Below are positions 1-8,432 of a stretch of 64,000 bases of DNA, piece after piece. A model generated the notes under the pieces. It had not been told where the DNA came from. It saw nothing but the letters and a program-made list of their open reading frames with translations, and made no database searches. A program made the translations under genes and the position numbers. The DNA comes from Pseudomonas uvaldensis (GTDB lineage Bacteria; Pseudomonadota; Gammaproteobacteria; Pseudomonadales; Pseudomonadaceae): the NCBI RefSeq assembly GCF_021271205.1, contig NZ_JAIWKS010000010.1, forward strand, positions 1 to 64,000, read 5' to 3'. Positions within the stretch are counted from its first letter, which is position 1, and each line of letters starts with the position of its first letter.

Positions 1-1
1 A

Positions 2-160
2 GAATGGGGTCGCGAAAGCGAGCTGGCCTATACCGTGCAGAGCGGCGCGCTGAAGAACCTCAACGTGAAATGGCGCAACTCGTCCCTGCGTCGGGACTTC
101 AGCACCAACGAGTTCGATGAGAACCGCATCTTTATCAGCTATCCGATTTCGCTTCTCTGA
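2..160 (+). CDS. OprD-family outer-membrane porin, C-terminal end (partial)
   Basis: The frame is open from the window edge to a TGA and gives 52 residues that match the last strands of OprD-type specific porins: a VQSGALKNL strand, then KWRNS, then a DENRIFISYPISLL end. Such porins are 18-strand barrels that let small acids or sugars through the outer membrane. The final residue is leucine rather than the usual aromatic. Most of the gene lies outside the window. It stands directly upstream of a uronate oxidation and TRAP uptake cluster on the same strand, so it may admit uronic acids; that substrate is inferred from context only. Confidence 0.8.
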   Translation, partial: EWGRESELAYTVQSGALKNLNVKWRNSSLRRDFSTNEFDENRIFISYPISLL

Positions 161-173
161 GCAAAAAGGGCTG

Positions 174-205
174 GCGTCGTGACTGTCACATCGCGGTCAT
201 GACGC
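174..205. repeat. Imperfect hairpin downstream of the porin gene
   Basis: GCGTCGTGAC and GTCATGACGC form 10-bp arms with one mismatch around a 12-base loop, just after the porin stop. No T-run follows, so it is not a classic intrinsic terminator. It could still stabilise the 3' end of the porin message. Confidence 0.35.
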
Positions 206-296
206 TGGCGTAACGAGTGGCAAGGAGGCCGGTTTAGAGCGATTCGTCGATCGGACGTTGACAAGGTAATGCAAGGATAAGGATATTCGCTCTCGG

Positions 297-304
297 TCGT
301 ACGA
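297..304. promoter_or_regulatory. Candidate operator half-sites upstream of udh
   Basis: A perfect TCGTACGA palindrome lies about 50 bp before the uronate dehydrogenase start, in an otherwise featureless AT-richer leader. Short TNGT/ACNA dyads of this kind are typical of FadR-subfamily GntR regulators, which often control uronate genes. No such regulator is in the window, so this is a weak assignment. Confidence 0.25.
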
Positions 305-352
305 TAACCTATAACAAAACTGATACCTCTCACTGTTTGCTCAGGTAACTTC

Positions 353-1174
353 ATGACTACGACAACCATTCGCCATCCCTTCAATCGCCTGCTGTTGACC
401 GGCGCCGCCGGCGGCCTGGGCAAAGTGCTGCGCGAACGCCTCAAGCCTTACGCCCGGTGCATCCGGCTGTCGGACATCGCCAGCATGACCCCGGCCATCG
501 ACGAAAGCGAAGAAGTGGTGCTGTGCGACCTGGCCGACAAGCAGGCAGTGCATCAACTGGTCGAAGGCGTCGACGCCATCCTGCATTTCGGTGGCGTATC
601 GGTGGAGCGCCCATTCGAAGAAATCCTCGGTCCCAACATCAGCGGCGTCTTCCACATTTATGAAGCGGCCCGCAAACATGGCGTCAAGCGCGTCATCTTC
701 GCCAGCTCCAACCATGTCATCGGTTTCTACAAGCAGAACGAGCACCTCGATGCCCTCTCGCCTCGTCGCCCGGACGGTTACTACGGCCTGTCCAAGTCCT
801 ATGGCGAAGACGTCGCCAGCTTCTACTTCGATCGCTACGGCATCGAAACCGTGAGCATCCGTATTGGCTCATCGTTCCCCGAACCGCAGAACCGCCGGAT
901 GATGAGCACCTGGCTGAGCTACGACGACCTTACCCAACTGATCGAGTGCTCGCTCTACACCGCGAACGTGGGGCATACCGTGGTGTACGGCATGTCTGCC
1001 AACCGCGACGTCTGGTGGAACAACAGCCAGGCCGCGCACTTGGGCTACCAGCCCAAGGACACCTCCGAAATCTTCCGCGCCAAGGTCGAGGCACAGCCGA
1101 TGCCGGCTGCCGACGATCCGGCCAGGGTCTACCAGGGCGGTGCCTTTGTCGCCGCCGGCCCGTTCGACGACTGA
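353..1174 (+). CDS. udh: Uronate dehydrogenase (NAD+)
   Basis: This 273-residue short-chain dehydrogenase oxidises D-glucuronate or D-galacturonate to the matching aldarolactone in the cytoplasm, the first step of the bacterial oxidative uronate pathway. The glycine-rich NAD motif TGAAGGLG is at residues 16-23. The ASSNHV strand carries the catalytic Ser region near 118, and YGLSK gives the catalytic Tyr144 and Lys148. Length matches known Udh enzymes (about 265-275 residues). The following genes fit the same pathway: a lactonase and a TRAP transporter on the same strand. The start at 353 gives the usual short N-terminus before the Rossmann fold. Confidence 0.9.
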   Translation: MTTTTIRHPFNRLLLTGAAGGLGKVLRERLKPYARCIRLSDIASMTPAIDESEEVVLCDLADKQAVHQLVEGVDAILHFGGVSVERPFEEILGPNISGVFHIYEAARKHGVKRVIFASSNHVIGFYKQNEHLDALSPRRPDGYYGLSKSYGEDVASFYFDRYGIETVSIRIGSSFPEPQNRRMMSTWLSYDDLTQLIECSLYTANVGHTVVYGMSANRDVWWNNSQAAHLGYQPKDTSEIFRAKVEAQPMPAADDPARVYQGGAFVAAGPFDD

Positions 1175-1219
1175 TTCGCCTGTCTTTTCATGGGATACGA
1201 ACGCCACAAGGGAATCACC

Positions 1220-2125
1220 ATGCAAGCCGAATTGATTGTCGATGCACGCAACGCCGTCGGGGAAAGCCCGGTCTGGGTCCCCGAAGAAAACGCCCTGTAC
1301 TGGGTGGACATCCCCAGCGGCGGCCTGCAGTGCTGGAATGCTGGAACCGGGCAACTGAAAGGCTGGAATGCTCCGGAAATGCTCGCCTGTATCGCCCGTC
1401 ACCAGGACGGCGGTTGGGTGGCCGGCATGGAGAGCGGTTTCTTCCGCCTGCACCCCAACGACGATGGCACGCTGGACAGTGAGTTGTGCGCCAGCGTCGA
1501 GCACAGCCGCGTCGACATGCGCCTCAACGATGGCCGTTGCGACCGCCAGGGTCGCTTCTGGGCCGGCAGTATGGTGCTGAACATGGGCGCGAACGCCGTC
1601 GAAGGCCGGATGTACCGTTATCAGGCCGGGCAACGCAGCCCGGTCGAGGCGCAACTGAGCGGCTTCATCGTGCCCAACGGCCTGGGCTTCAGCCCGGACG
1701 GACGCACGATGTACCTCTCCGACTCTCATCCGTTGGTGCAGCAGATCTGGGTCTTCGACTACGACATCGACAGCGGCACCCCGTCCAACCGGCGGCTGTT
1801 CGTCGACATGATGCCCCTGGCAGGACGCCCGGACGGCGCAGCGGTAGACGCCGATGGCTGCTACTGGATCTGCGCCAACGACGCCGGCCTCATTCACCGT
1901 TTCACCCCGGATGGCCGGCTGGATCGCTCGCTGCCAGTGCCCGTGAAGAAACCGACGATGTGCGCCTTTGGCGGCAGCCGCCTGGACACCCTCTTTGTCA
2001 CCTCGATCCGCCCCGGCGACGACAACGACCCACAGTCCCTGGCCGGTGGGGTGTTCGCCCTCAAGCCCGGCGTCAAGGGTCTTGCTGAACCTGTATTCGG
2101 AGGATCGAACCACTTCGCGAGCTGA
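1220..2125 (+). CDS. SMP-30/gluconolactonase/LRE family lactonase
   Basis: This 301-residue six-bladed beta-propeller metallo-lactonase probably opens the aldarolactone made by the upstream uronate dehydrogenase. The SMP-30 hallmarks are present: the metal-binding Glu of GESPVW at residue 15, RLNDGRCDRQGRFWAG, IVPNGLGFSPDGRTMYLSDS, and the PDGAAVDADGCYW blade with its metal-binding Asp. The ATG at 1220 is chosen because AAGGGA stands 6-8 bases before it; an upstream in-frame ATG at 1190 lacks this. It lies 45 bp after udh and probably shares its transcript. Assignment to glucaro- or galactarolactone is by context. Confidence 0.85.
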   Translation: MQAELIVDARNAVGESPVWVPEENALYWVDIPSGGLQCWNAGTGQLKGWNAPEMLACIARHQDGGWVAGMESGFFRLHPNDDGTLDSELCASVEHSRVDMRLNDGRCDRQGRFWAGSMVLNMGANAVEGRMYRYQAGQRSPVEAQLSGFIVPNGLGFSPDGRTMYLSDSHPLVQQIWVFDYDIDSGTPSNRRLFVDMMPLAGRPDGAAVDADGCYWICANDAGLIHRFTPDGRLDRSLPVPVKKPTMCAFGGSRLDTLFVTSIRPGDDNDPQSLAGGVFALKPGVKGLAEPVFGGSNHFAS

Positions 2126-2159
2126 ACCGCAGTGCCGCTTCACTGGATGAGCCCATAAA

Positions 2160-2167
2160 AAAAACAA
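2160..2167 (+). promoter_or_regulatory. Candidate Crc/Hfq catabolite-repression motif before dctP-like gene
   Basis: AAAAACAA fits the AAnAAYAA (CA) motif bound by Hfq with Crc on Pseudomonas mRNAs. It sits just 5' of the TGGAG ribosome-binding site of the TRAP binding protein, where bound Hfq-Crc would block translation. This fits a gene for a secondary carbon source. Binding is inferred from motif and position only. Confidence 0.4.
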
Positions 2168-2182
2168 CACTGGAGATTGACC

Positions 2183-3151
2183 ATGAACCTCAAACGCACG
2201 CTTCTGATCGCAGCCCTCCCCCTGGCCTTCCTGGCCCAGGCGGCCCATGCCCTTGAACTCAAGATCGCCGACATCCATCCCAAGGGCTACCCCACCGTGA
2301 TGGCCGAAGAAAACATGGGCAAGACCCTGACCAAAGAGACCAACGGCGAACTAACCTTCAAATACTTCCCGGGGGGTGTACTGGGTTCCGAGAAAGAAGT
2401 CATCGAGCAGATGCAAGTCGGCGCGATCCAGATGTCTCGTGTCAGTCTGGGCATCGTCGGTCCTGTAGTGCCCGATGTGAACGTGTTCAACATGCCATTC
2501 ATTTTCCGAGACCATGCTCACATGCGCGCCGTCATCGACGGAGAAGTGGGGGACGCGATTCTGGATCGAATCACCAATTCAGAGTTCGGCCTGGTAGCCC
2601 TGGCCTGGATGGACGGCGGTACGCGCAACATCTACACCAAGAAGCCGGTCCGCACGCTGGAAGACCTCAAGGGCATGAAGATCCGCGTACAAGGCAACCC
2701 GATGTTCATCGAGATGATGAATGCCATGGGCGCCAACGGTATCGCGATGGATACCGGTGAAATCTTCAGCGCCCTGCAGACCGGTGTGATCGACGGCGCG
2801 GAAAACAACCCGCCGACCCTGCTCGAACACAACCACTACCAAAACGCCAAGTACTACAGCCTCACCGGTCACCTGATCCTGCCAGAACCGATTGTGATGT
2901 CGAAAATCACTTGGGAAAAACTGACCCCGGATCAACAGGCGATGGTCAGAAAAGCCGCCAAGGCTGCCCAGGCTGAAGAACGCGTATTGTGGGACCAGAA
3001 ATCCGCCGCCAGCGAAGAAAAACTAAAGGCTGCGGGTGTCGAGTTCATCACTGTCGACAAGAAACCTTTCTACGACGCCACCGCACCCGTTCGGGCCAAG
3101 TACGGCGCGCCCTATGCCGACCTGATCAAGCGTATCGAAGCCGTCCAGTAA
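2183..3151 (+). CDS. TRAP transporter substrate-binding protein, DctP family
   Basis: This 322-residue periplasmic solute receptor delivers a carboxylate to the downstream DctQ/DctM permease. Residues 1-23 are a signal peptide (basic MNLKR, hydrophobic core, AHA cleavage site before LELK). The body has DctP features, including the FPGGVLGSEKEVIEQM segment and the conserved GMKIRVQGN strand whose Arg binds substrate carboxylate. The ATG at 2183 has TGGAG eight bases upstream; the TTG two codons earlier is not needed. The neighbourhood (uronate dehydrogenase and lactonase) suggests a uronic or aldaric acid ligand, which is inference. Confidence 0.88.
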   Translation: MNLKRTLLIAALPLAFLAQAAHALELKIADIHPKGYPTVMAEENMGKTLTKETNGELTFKYFPGGVLGSEKEVIEQMQVGAIQMSRVSLGIVGPVVPDVNVFNMPFIFRDHAHMRAVIDGEVGDAILDRITNSEFGLVALAWMDGGTRNIYTKKPVRTLEDLKGMKIRVQGNPMFIEMMNAMGANGIAMDTGEIFSALQTGVIDGAENNPPTLLEHNHYQNAKYYSLTGHLILPEPIVMSKITWEKLTPDQQAMVRKAAKAAQAEERVLWDQKSAASEEKLKAAGVEFITVDKKPFYDATAPVRAKYGAPYADLIKRIEAVQ

Positions 3152-3227
3152 CGCCTCCCGTTCTGTATTCATGAAAAAGGCCCGGCGCGCCTGATGTCCA
3201 AGGCGTGCCCGGTTACGGTGGAACCCG

Positions 3228-3755
3228 ATGAAGAATTTGCTGCTGCGTATCAACGATAAGATCTATATGACGTGCATCTGGGTCGCCGGCCTTTCCGTCC
3301 TGGCGATTTCCCTGATGATTCCCTGGGGTGTGTTCGCCCGCTACGTGCTGGGTTCCGGCTCGAGCTGGCCGGAGCCCACGGCGATCCTGCTGATGATGGT
3401 ATTCACCTTCATTGGCGCCGCCGCCAGTTATCGCGCCGGTGCGCACATGGCCGTGGCCATGCTCACCGACCGTATGCCACCGCACCTGAAATCCGCGGCG
3501 TCGGTTTTTTCCCAGGTGCTCATGGGCCTGATCTGCATCTTCATGACGGTCTGGGGCTTCAAGCTGTGCATGTCCACCTGGAACCAGTTCATGGCTTCAC
3601 TGCCCGGCCTGCGGGTTGGCATCACGTACTTGCCGATTCCCCTGGGTGGCTTGCTGACGCTGATTTTTGTCCTGGAAAAACTCTTGCTCGGTGACCAGAG
3701 CAAACGTCGGGTCGTGCAATTCGATCTGGTTGAAGAAAGTGAAGGTGCCGCTTAA
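3228..3755 (+). CDS. TRAP transporter small permease, DctQ family
   Basis: This 175-residue inner-membrane protein has four predicted helices (about residues 15-35, 47-67, 90-110 and 128-148) and the DctQ-typical RYVLGSGSSWPEPTAI stretch between helices one and two. In TRAP systems this subunit joins the large permease into one transport unit that is driven by the sodium gradient rather than ATP. Its stop codon overlaps the start of the large permease (TAATG), so the two are translationally coupled. The 76-bp gap before it follows the binding-protein gene. Confidence 0.87.
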   Translation: MKNLLLRINDKIYMTCIWVAGLSVLAISLMIPWGVFARYVLGSGSSWPEPTAILLMMVFTFIGAAASYRAGAHMAVAMLTDRMPPHLKSAASVFSQVLMGLICIFMTVWGFKLCMSTWNQFMASLPGLRVGITYLPIPLGGLLTLIFVLEKLLLGDQSKRRVVQFDLVEESEGAA

Positions 3756-5035
3756 TGGACGCTCTGATTCTGCTGGGCAGTTTTATCGTGTTGATCCTGA
3801 TCGGCATGCCGGTCGCCTACGCCTTGGGCGCTGCCGCCCTGATCGGTGCGTGGTGGATCGATATCCCGTTCCAGGCCGTGATGATCCAGGTGGCGGGTGG
3901 GGTGAACAAGTTCTCGCTGCTGGCCATTCCGTTCTTCGTGCTGGCCGGTGCGATCATGGCCGAGGGCGGCATGTCCCGCCGCTTGGTGGCGTGTGCCGGG
4001 GTGCTGGTGGGTTTCGTGCGTGGTGGCCTGTCACTGGTCAACATCGTCGCCTCGACCTTCTTCGGCGCGATCTCCGGCTCGTCGGTAGCCGACACCGCCT
4101 CGGTGGGCTCGGTGCTGATTCCGGAAATGGAACGCAAGGGCTATCCGCGGGACTTCTCCACCGCCGTAACGGTCAGCGGTTCGGTACAAGCCCTGCTCAC
4201 CCCACCAAGCCATAACTCGGTGCTCTACTCCTTGGCCGCAGGCGGCACGGTCTCGATTGCCTCGCTGTTCATGGCGGGCATCGTACCGGGCTTGTTGATG
4301 AGCGCGTGCCTGATGGTGCTGTGCCTGATCTTCGCGAAAAAACGCAGCTACCCCAAGGGCGAAGTCATCCCCATGCGCCAGGCGTTGAAAATCGTCGGCG
4401 AAGCCCTTTGGGGTCTGATGGCGATGGTGATCATCCTTGGCGGTATCCTCTCGGGTATATTCACCGCCACCGAATCGGCGGCCATCGCAGTGCTGTGGTC
4501 ATTCTTCGTGACCATGTTCATCTACCGCGACTACAAGTGGCGTGAACTGCCGAAACTGATGCACCGCACCGTGCGCACCATCTCCATCGTGATGATCCTG
4601 ATCGGCTTCGCCGCCAGCTTCGGCTACATCATGACGCTGATGCAGATTCCGGCGAAGATCACCACGATGTTCCTGACCCTGTCGGACAACCGCTACGTGA
4701 TCCTGATGTGCATCAACGTAATGTTGCTGCTGCTGGGCACCGTGATGGACATGGCGCCGCTGATCCTGATCCTGACCCCCATCCTGATGCCAGTGATCGT
4801 AGGCATTGGAGTCGATCCGGTGCAGTTCGGCATGATCATGCTGGTGAACCTGGGTATCGGGCTGATAACGCCGCCAGTGGGTGCGGTGCTGTTCGTCGGT
4901 TCCGCCATCGGCAAGGTCAGCATCGAAAGCACCGTCAAGGCGCTGCTGCCGTTCTACGCCGTACTGTTCCTGGTGCTGATGCTGGTGACCTACGTTCCAG
5001 CGCTGTCGCTGTGGTTGCCGCATCTGGTGTTGTAA
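3755..5035 (+). CDS. TRAP transporter large permease, DctM family
   Basis: This 426-residue, about 12-helix membrane protein is the transport subunit of the TRAP system. Visible DctM signatures include the hydrophobic start IVLILIGMPVAYALG, FGAISGSSVADTASVG (a conserved re-entrant hairpin), SVQALLTPPSHNSVLYS and the C-terminal NLGIGLITPPVGAVLF. It completes a binding protein, small permease and large permease set in standard order and overlaps dctQ by one base. It probably imports the uronic or aldaric acid used by the upstream enzymes. Confidence 0.9.
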   Translation: MDALILLGSFIVLILIGMPVAYALGAAALIGAWWIDIPFQAVMIQVAGGVNKFSLLAIPFFVLAGAIMAEGGMSRRLVACAGVLVGFVRGGLSLVNIVASTFFGAISGSSVADTASVGSVLIPEMERKGYPRDFSTAVTVSGSVQALLTPPSHNSVLYSLAAGGTVSIASLFMAGIVPGLLMSACLMVLCLIFAKKRSYPKGEVIPMRQALKIVGEALWGLMAMVIILGGILSGIFTATESAAIAVLWSFFVTMFIYRDYKWRELPKLMHRTVRTISIVMILIGFAASFGYIMTLMQIPAKITTMFLTLSDNRYVILMCINVMLLLLGTVMDMAPLILILTPILMPVIVGIGVDPVQFGMIMLVNLGIGLITPPVGAVLFVGSAIGKVSIESTVKALLPFYAVLFLVLMLVTYVPALSLWLPHLVL

Positions 5036-5081
5036 GAATGACAAGTCCCTGGTGATCAGGGGATTCACCTGGGGCAGAGAA

Positions 5082-5117
5082 TGTTGTGGCGAGGGGATTT
5101 ATTCTCTCGCCGCAACA
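5082..5117. repeat. REP-type palindrome (GTGGCGAGGG..CTCTCGCCGC family)
   Basis: An inverted repeat with arms TGTTGTGGCGAG and CTCGCCGCAACA around a GGGATTTATT-like centre. The same family recurs at 19164-19192 and 44998-45030. It lies between dctM and the epimerase. Because it falls inside the longest possible epimerase reading frame, it argues for a later start of that gene. Confidence 0.7.
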
Positions 5118-5174
5118 GCGTCCGCACAAAAAACTTCTGTCACACCATTTCCAGTTCAGCAGACCGACACCACC

Positions 5175-6044
5175 ATGACCCCACCTCTTCTGCACCTCGA
5201 AGACGAACTGACCCACCTCACCCTCGCCCCCCATCTGGGCGCCAGCCTCGTCGAGTGGACCCTGCGCAGCAACGGTGCGCCGCTGCTTCGCCCGCCGGCC
5301 CCACAGGCCGTGGAGAACGGTCTGCCCGGCAAGCTTGGCGGATTTCCGTTGATCCCCTGGTCGAACCGGATCGCCAATGGCGGTTTCGACTGCCCGGCCG
5401 GTTGGCTTGCATTGGAAGCCAACAGCCCCAACGATCCGTTTCCGATCCATGGCAGCGCCTGGCAACAACCGTGGCAGGTGATCGAACAAAGTACGCAAGA
5501 CGTGCTATTGCAACTCGACAGCCAACAACCCTTCGCCTACTGCGCCAGCCTGCGGATCCGCTTGAACGGCGGCCAGTTGCAAATCGCGATGCACGTCACC
5601 CACATGGCCGAACAGGCGGCGTGGCATGGGCTCGGTCTGCATCCGTACTTCCCGCGTACCGCCGGAACACGCCTGCAAACCCGTGCCCGTGAAGTGTGGC
5701 TGTGCAATGCCACGAAGCTGCCGACCGAACGGGTGGACGTTCCGATGCAATGGGATTTCCAGCAGCCCCGCTTGCTGCCGGATACGCTGGTGGACAATGG
5801 TTTCGGTGGTTGGGACGGACAGTGCCTGATCCAGCAACCGGACCTGGGTTATGAGCTGCATTGCCAGGCCAGCGGCAGCGATTACTTTTTACTGTACTGC
5901 CCGGTGGGCCTGGACTTTTTCTGCATCGAACCGGTCAGCCATCCGGTCAATGCGCACCACCTGCCAGGACGGCCAGGGTTGCGCCTGCTGGAGCAAGGCC
6001 AATCGGTGGCGTTGGGGTTTTCAATGCAATGCAGAAGGCTATAA
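5175..6044 (+). CDS. Aldose 1-epimerase (galactose mutarotase) family protein
   Basis: This 289-residue cytoplasmic sugar mutarotase-like enzyme interconverts the alpha and beta anomers of an aldose. The family features seen are FPLIPWSNRIANGGF (sugar-binding Asn-Arg), the catalytic His in GLGLHPYFPR, and the catalytic Glu in FCIEPVSHPVNAHH. The ATG at 5175 gives a normal domain start. The frame extends to 5052, but that part overlaps a REP element and does not look like protein. It may feed the neighbouring uronate pathway by speeding ring-form conversion, but its substrate cannot be read from sequence. Confidence 0.82.
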   Translation: MTPPLLHLEDELTHLTLAPHLGASLVEWTLRSNGAPLLRPPAPQAVENGLPGKLGGFPLIPWSNRIANGGFDCPAGWLALEANSPNDPFPIHGSAWQQPWQVIEQSTQDVLLQLDSQQPFAYCASLRIRLNGGQLQIAMHVTHMAEQAAWHGLGLHPYFPRTAGTRLQTRAREVWLCNATKLPTERVDVPMQWDFQQPRLLPDTLVDNGFGGWDGQCLIQQPDLGYELHCQASGSDYFLLYCPVGLDFFCIEPVSHPVNAHHLPGRPGLRLLEQGQSVALGFSMQCRRL

Positions 6045-6055
6045 AACCGCTCCCC

Positions 6056-6868
6056 CTATGGCGAGGGGATCGCCCGCACCACCATGAACACCGCCACCCC
6101 CAGGCACACCCCGGCAAATCCCACCTGCAACGCCCGGGCCGGGACCTTGGCGGACAATCGCCGGCCCAACACCATGCCGGCAATGCTCGCTGCGATGAAT
6201 GTCGCCCCGCCCCGGTCGATGCTCACCCCGGCATGAAACGCACCCAACACGCCAATCAATGAAATCAGACTGATGACCATCAGCGACGTGGCGACGATCC
6301 CGCGCATCTGCACATCGGTCAGTTGCTTGAAGGCCGGCACGATCAGGAAACCACCACCCACGCCTAGCAGACCCGACACTAGGCCGGTCACCGCGCCCAG
6401 CGCCGACAGCGTGGCGGTGCAGCGAGCGGTCCAGGCCAGGCGCCCGGTCTTGTGGTCGAGCATGCAGTTTTTCTGCCCCCAGCTGGCCGCGCCATGGTCG
6501 CTGGGCCCAGGCTGCGGACGCTCCCCGCGCAACATGCGCGCCGCTACCAGCACCATCAGCAGGCTGAACAGAATCATCAGGATTTTCTCCGGCAACTGAT
6601 GGGCGACGTAGATGCCCACCGGCGAAAACACTGCACCCAACAGCGCGATCAACATCGCCGCCCGGTAACGCACCAGGCCGTGGCGCAACCCGTCGATAGC
6701 CCCCACCGCCGCCGCGCTGCCCACTGCGAACAACGCCACGGGAGCCGCCTGGGTCATGCTCCATCCCAACCCCAACACCAACGCCGGCACAGCCAGGATG
6801 CCGCCGCCGGCCCCGGTCAAACCCAGCACCAGGCCCATGATCACGCCAAAAAGACTTGCCAGTAACAT
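6056..6868 (-). CDS. TauE/SafE family sulfite/organosulfur exporter-like membrane protein
   Basis: This 270-residue membrane protein has two homologous halves. Each starts with the family's glycine-rich loop: GLTGAGGGILAVPAL near residue 18 and GLLGVGGGFLIVPAF near 165. About eight helices are predicted. TauE/SafE proteins move sulfite, sulfonates or related anions. It is transcribed away from a persulfide dioxygenase-like gene whose product is sulfite, so sulfite export is a reasonable joint role. The last codons (RAIPSP and stop) fall in half of a GGCGAGGGG REP arm, so the C-terminus appears to have been shaped by a repeat. Confidence 0.85.
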   Translation of the reverse strand: MLLASLFGVIMGLVLGLTGAGGGILAVPALVLGLGWSMTQAAPVALFAVGSAAAVGAIDGLRHGLVRYRAAMLIALLGAVFSPVGIYVAHQLPEKILMILFSLLMVLVAARMLRGERPQPGPSDHGAASWGQKNCMLDHKTGRLAWTARCTATLSALGAVTGLVSGLLGVGGGFLIVPAFKQLTDVQMRGIVATSLMVISLISLIGVLGAFHAGVSIDRGGATFIAASIAGMVLGRRLSAKVPARALQVGFAGVCLGVAVFMVVRAIPSP

Positions 6869-7005
6869 AGAGCTCTCTCAAGCCGCGCACACCTGTTGGC
6901 AGGTGCGATCGCATTTGCAGGACGCCTTGGCCCTCACTAAGCTGCGGACCATATGTTGTAACCCTCAAGCGTTGCAACCGGTTCTTCCCGCACAGGTTCG
7001 TTGTC

Positions 7006-7869
7006 ATGCCCGCGCAGATTCAAAGCTTTCTCGACCCCGCCTCCAAGACCTATACCTACGTCGTCTATGAACACGATGGCGGGCAATGCGCGGTGGTCGA
7101 TCCGGTGCTCGACTACGACCCGGCCTCGGGACGCAGCGGCACCGCCCAGGCCAACCGGGTGATCGCCTTCGTGCGTGAACATCGGTTGACGGTGCAATGG
7201 CTGCTGGAAACCCACGCTCATGCCGATCACCTGTCCGCCGCGCCCTACTTGCGACGGGAACTGGGGGGCAAGATCGCCATCGGCCAATCCATCGGCCAGG
7301 TCCAGGGCGTCTTCAAGACACTGTTCAACCTTGAGCCGCAATTCGCGGTTGATGGTTCCCAGTTCGATCACCTGTTCGCGCCTGACGAATCGTTTTCCAT
7401 CGGCAACCTCAAAGCCACGGCGCTACACGTGCCCGGCCATACGCCAGCGGACATGGCCTACCTGATCGATGGCGACGTGATCCTGGTGGGCGATACCCTG
7501 TTCATGCCGGACGTGGGCACCGCCCGTTGCGACTTCCCCGGCGGCAACGCCCATCACCTCTATGCCTCGATTCACAAATTGCTGGCCTACCCCGCCGGGG
7601 TGCGACTCTATGTGTGCCACGATTACCCCCCCGATCATCGTGACCCTCAATGCATGAGCACCGTGGGCGAGCAACGCCAGCACAACATCCATATTCATGA
7701 CGGCATCGACGAAGCCACATTTGTCGCCATGCGCACTCAGCGAGATTCGACGCTGGGCATGCCGACGCTGTTGCTGCCGGCGATCCAGGTGAATGTACGG
7801 GCGGGGAATCTGCCGCCGGCTGAAGACAATGGTGTGATCTATCTGAAGATTCCGATCAATAAACTTTAA
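7006..7869 (+). CDS. Metallo-beta-lactamase-fold persulfide dioxygenase-like protein
   Basis: This 287-residue MBL-fold enzyme resembles the ETHE1/Blh group, which uses one iron to oxidise glutathione persulfide to sulfite. The metal motif THAHADH is at residues 69-75, followed by the later histidine in HVPGHTPADM and the aspartate of VGDTLFMPDVGTARCD, a stretch typical of sulfur dioxygenases. The divergent TauE/SafE gene fits disposal of the sulfite. Two copies of GTTGYAAC (6955-6962 and 6971-6978) lie in the 137-bp divergent promoter region and could be operator half-sites. No sulfur-sensing regulator is adjacent. Confidence 0.83.
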   Translation: MPAQIQSFLDPASKTYTYVVYEHDGGQCAVVDPVLDYDPASGRSGTAQANRVIAFVREHRLTVQWLLETHAHADHLSAAPYLRRELGGKIAIGQSIGQVQGVFKTLFNLEPQFAVDGSQFDHLFAPDESFSIGNLKATALHVPGHTPADMAYLIDGDVILVGDTLFMPDVGTARCDFPGGNAHHLYASIHKLLAYPAGVRLYVCHDYPPDHRDPQCMSTVGEQRQHNIHIHDGIDEATFVAMRTQRDSTLGMPTLLLPAIQVNVRAGNLPPAEDNGVIYLKIPINKL

Positions 7870-7914
7870 GAAGCTTAGAAGCTCACTCCCACAGGAATTA
7901 ATGGTGGCGGGCTA

Positions 7915-8403
7915 TCAGGTGCCCAAGGTCAACCCATTGGCCGGCAACGGCAGCGCCGTCTTGTACCGCACCTGCTTGAGCGCAAAGCTGGAGCGAATGT
8001 TCGCCACGCCCGGGACCTTGGTCAGAAAGTCCATCATGAACCGCTCCAGGGACTGGATCGTCGGCACCAGCACGCGGATCAGGTAGTCCGGATCCCCCGC
8101 CATCAGGTAGCACTCCATTACCTCGGGTCGGTCGGAGATCGCCTCTTCAAAGTGCTGCAACGCTTCCTCCACCTGCTTCTCCAGGCTGACATGGATGAAC
8201 ACGTTGACGTGCAGGCCCAGCAGGTCGGCATCGAGCAACGTGACCTGCTCACGGATCACACCCAGCTCCTCCATGGCCCGGACCCGATTGAAACACGGCG
8301 TCGGCGAGAGGTTGACCGAACGGGCGAGGTCGGCGTTGGTGATGCGGGCATTTTCCTGGAGGCTGTTCAGAATGCCGATGTCGGTGCGATCCAATTTACG
8401 CAT
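7915..8403 (-). CDS. bkdR: Lrp/AsnC-family activator of the bkd operon
   Basis: This 162-residue DNA-binding protein has an N-terminal winged HTH (LARSVNLSPTPCFNRVRAME as the recognition region, residues about 26-45) and a C-terminal RAM ligand-binding domain. In P. putida, BkdR senses branched-chain amino acids and activates the branched-chain keto acid dehydrogenase operon. Here it is divergent from bkdA1, as in that species. The 191-bp intergenic region is AT-rich for this genome and carries a perfect dyad at 8433-8451, a plausible autoregulatory site. Confidence 0.93.
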   Translation of the reverse strand: MRKLDRTDIGILNSLQENARITNADLARSVNLSPTPCFNRVRAMEELGVIREQVTLLDADLLGLHVNVFIHVSLEKQVEEALQHFEEAISDRPEVMECYLMAGDPDYLIRVLVPTIQSLERFMMDFLTKVPGVANIRSSFALKQVRYKTALPLPANGLTLGT

Positions 8404-8432
8404 GAGACAGATATTCCTGATTTTTATCGTTG

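Noticed and set aside
869..2278. Long 469-codon minus-strand frame over udh and the lactonase gene
   Set aside because: It is the antisense shadow of two well-recognised plus-strand genes. The translation is His/Gly/Val-rich with no family pattern.
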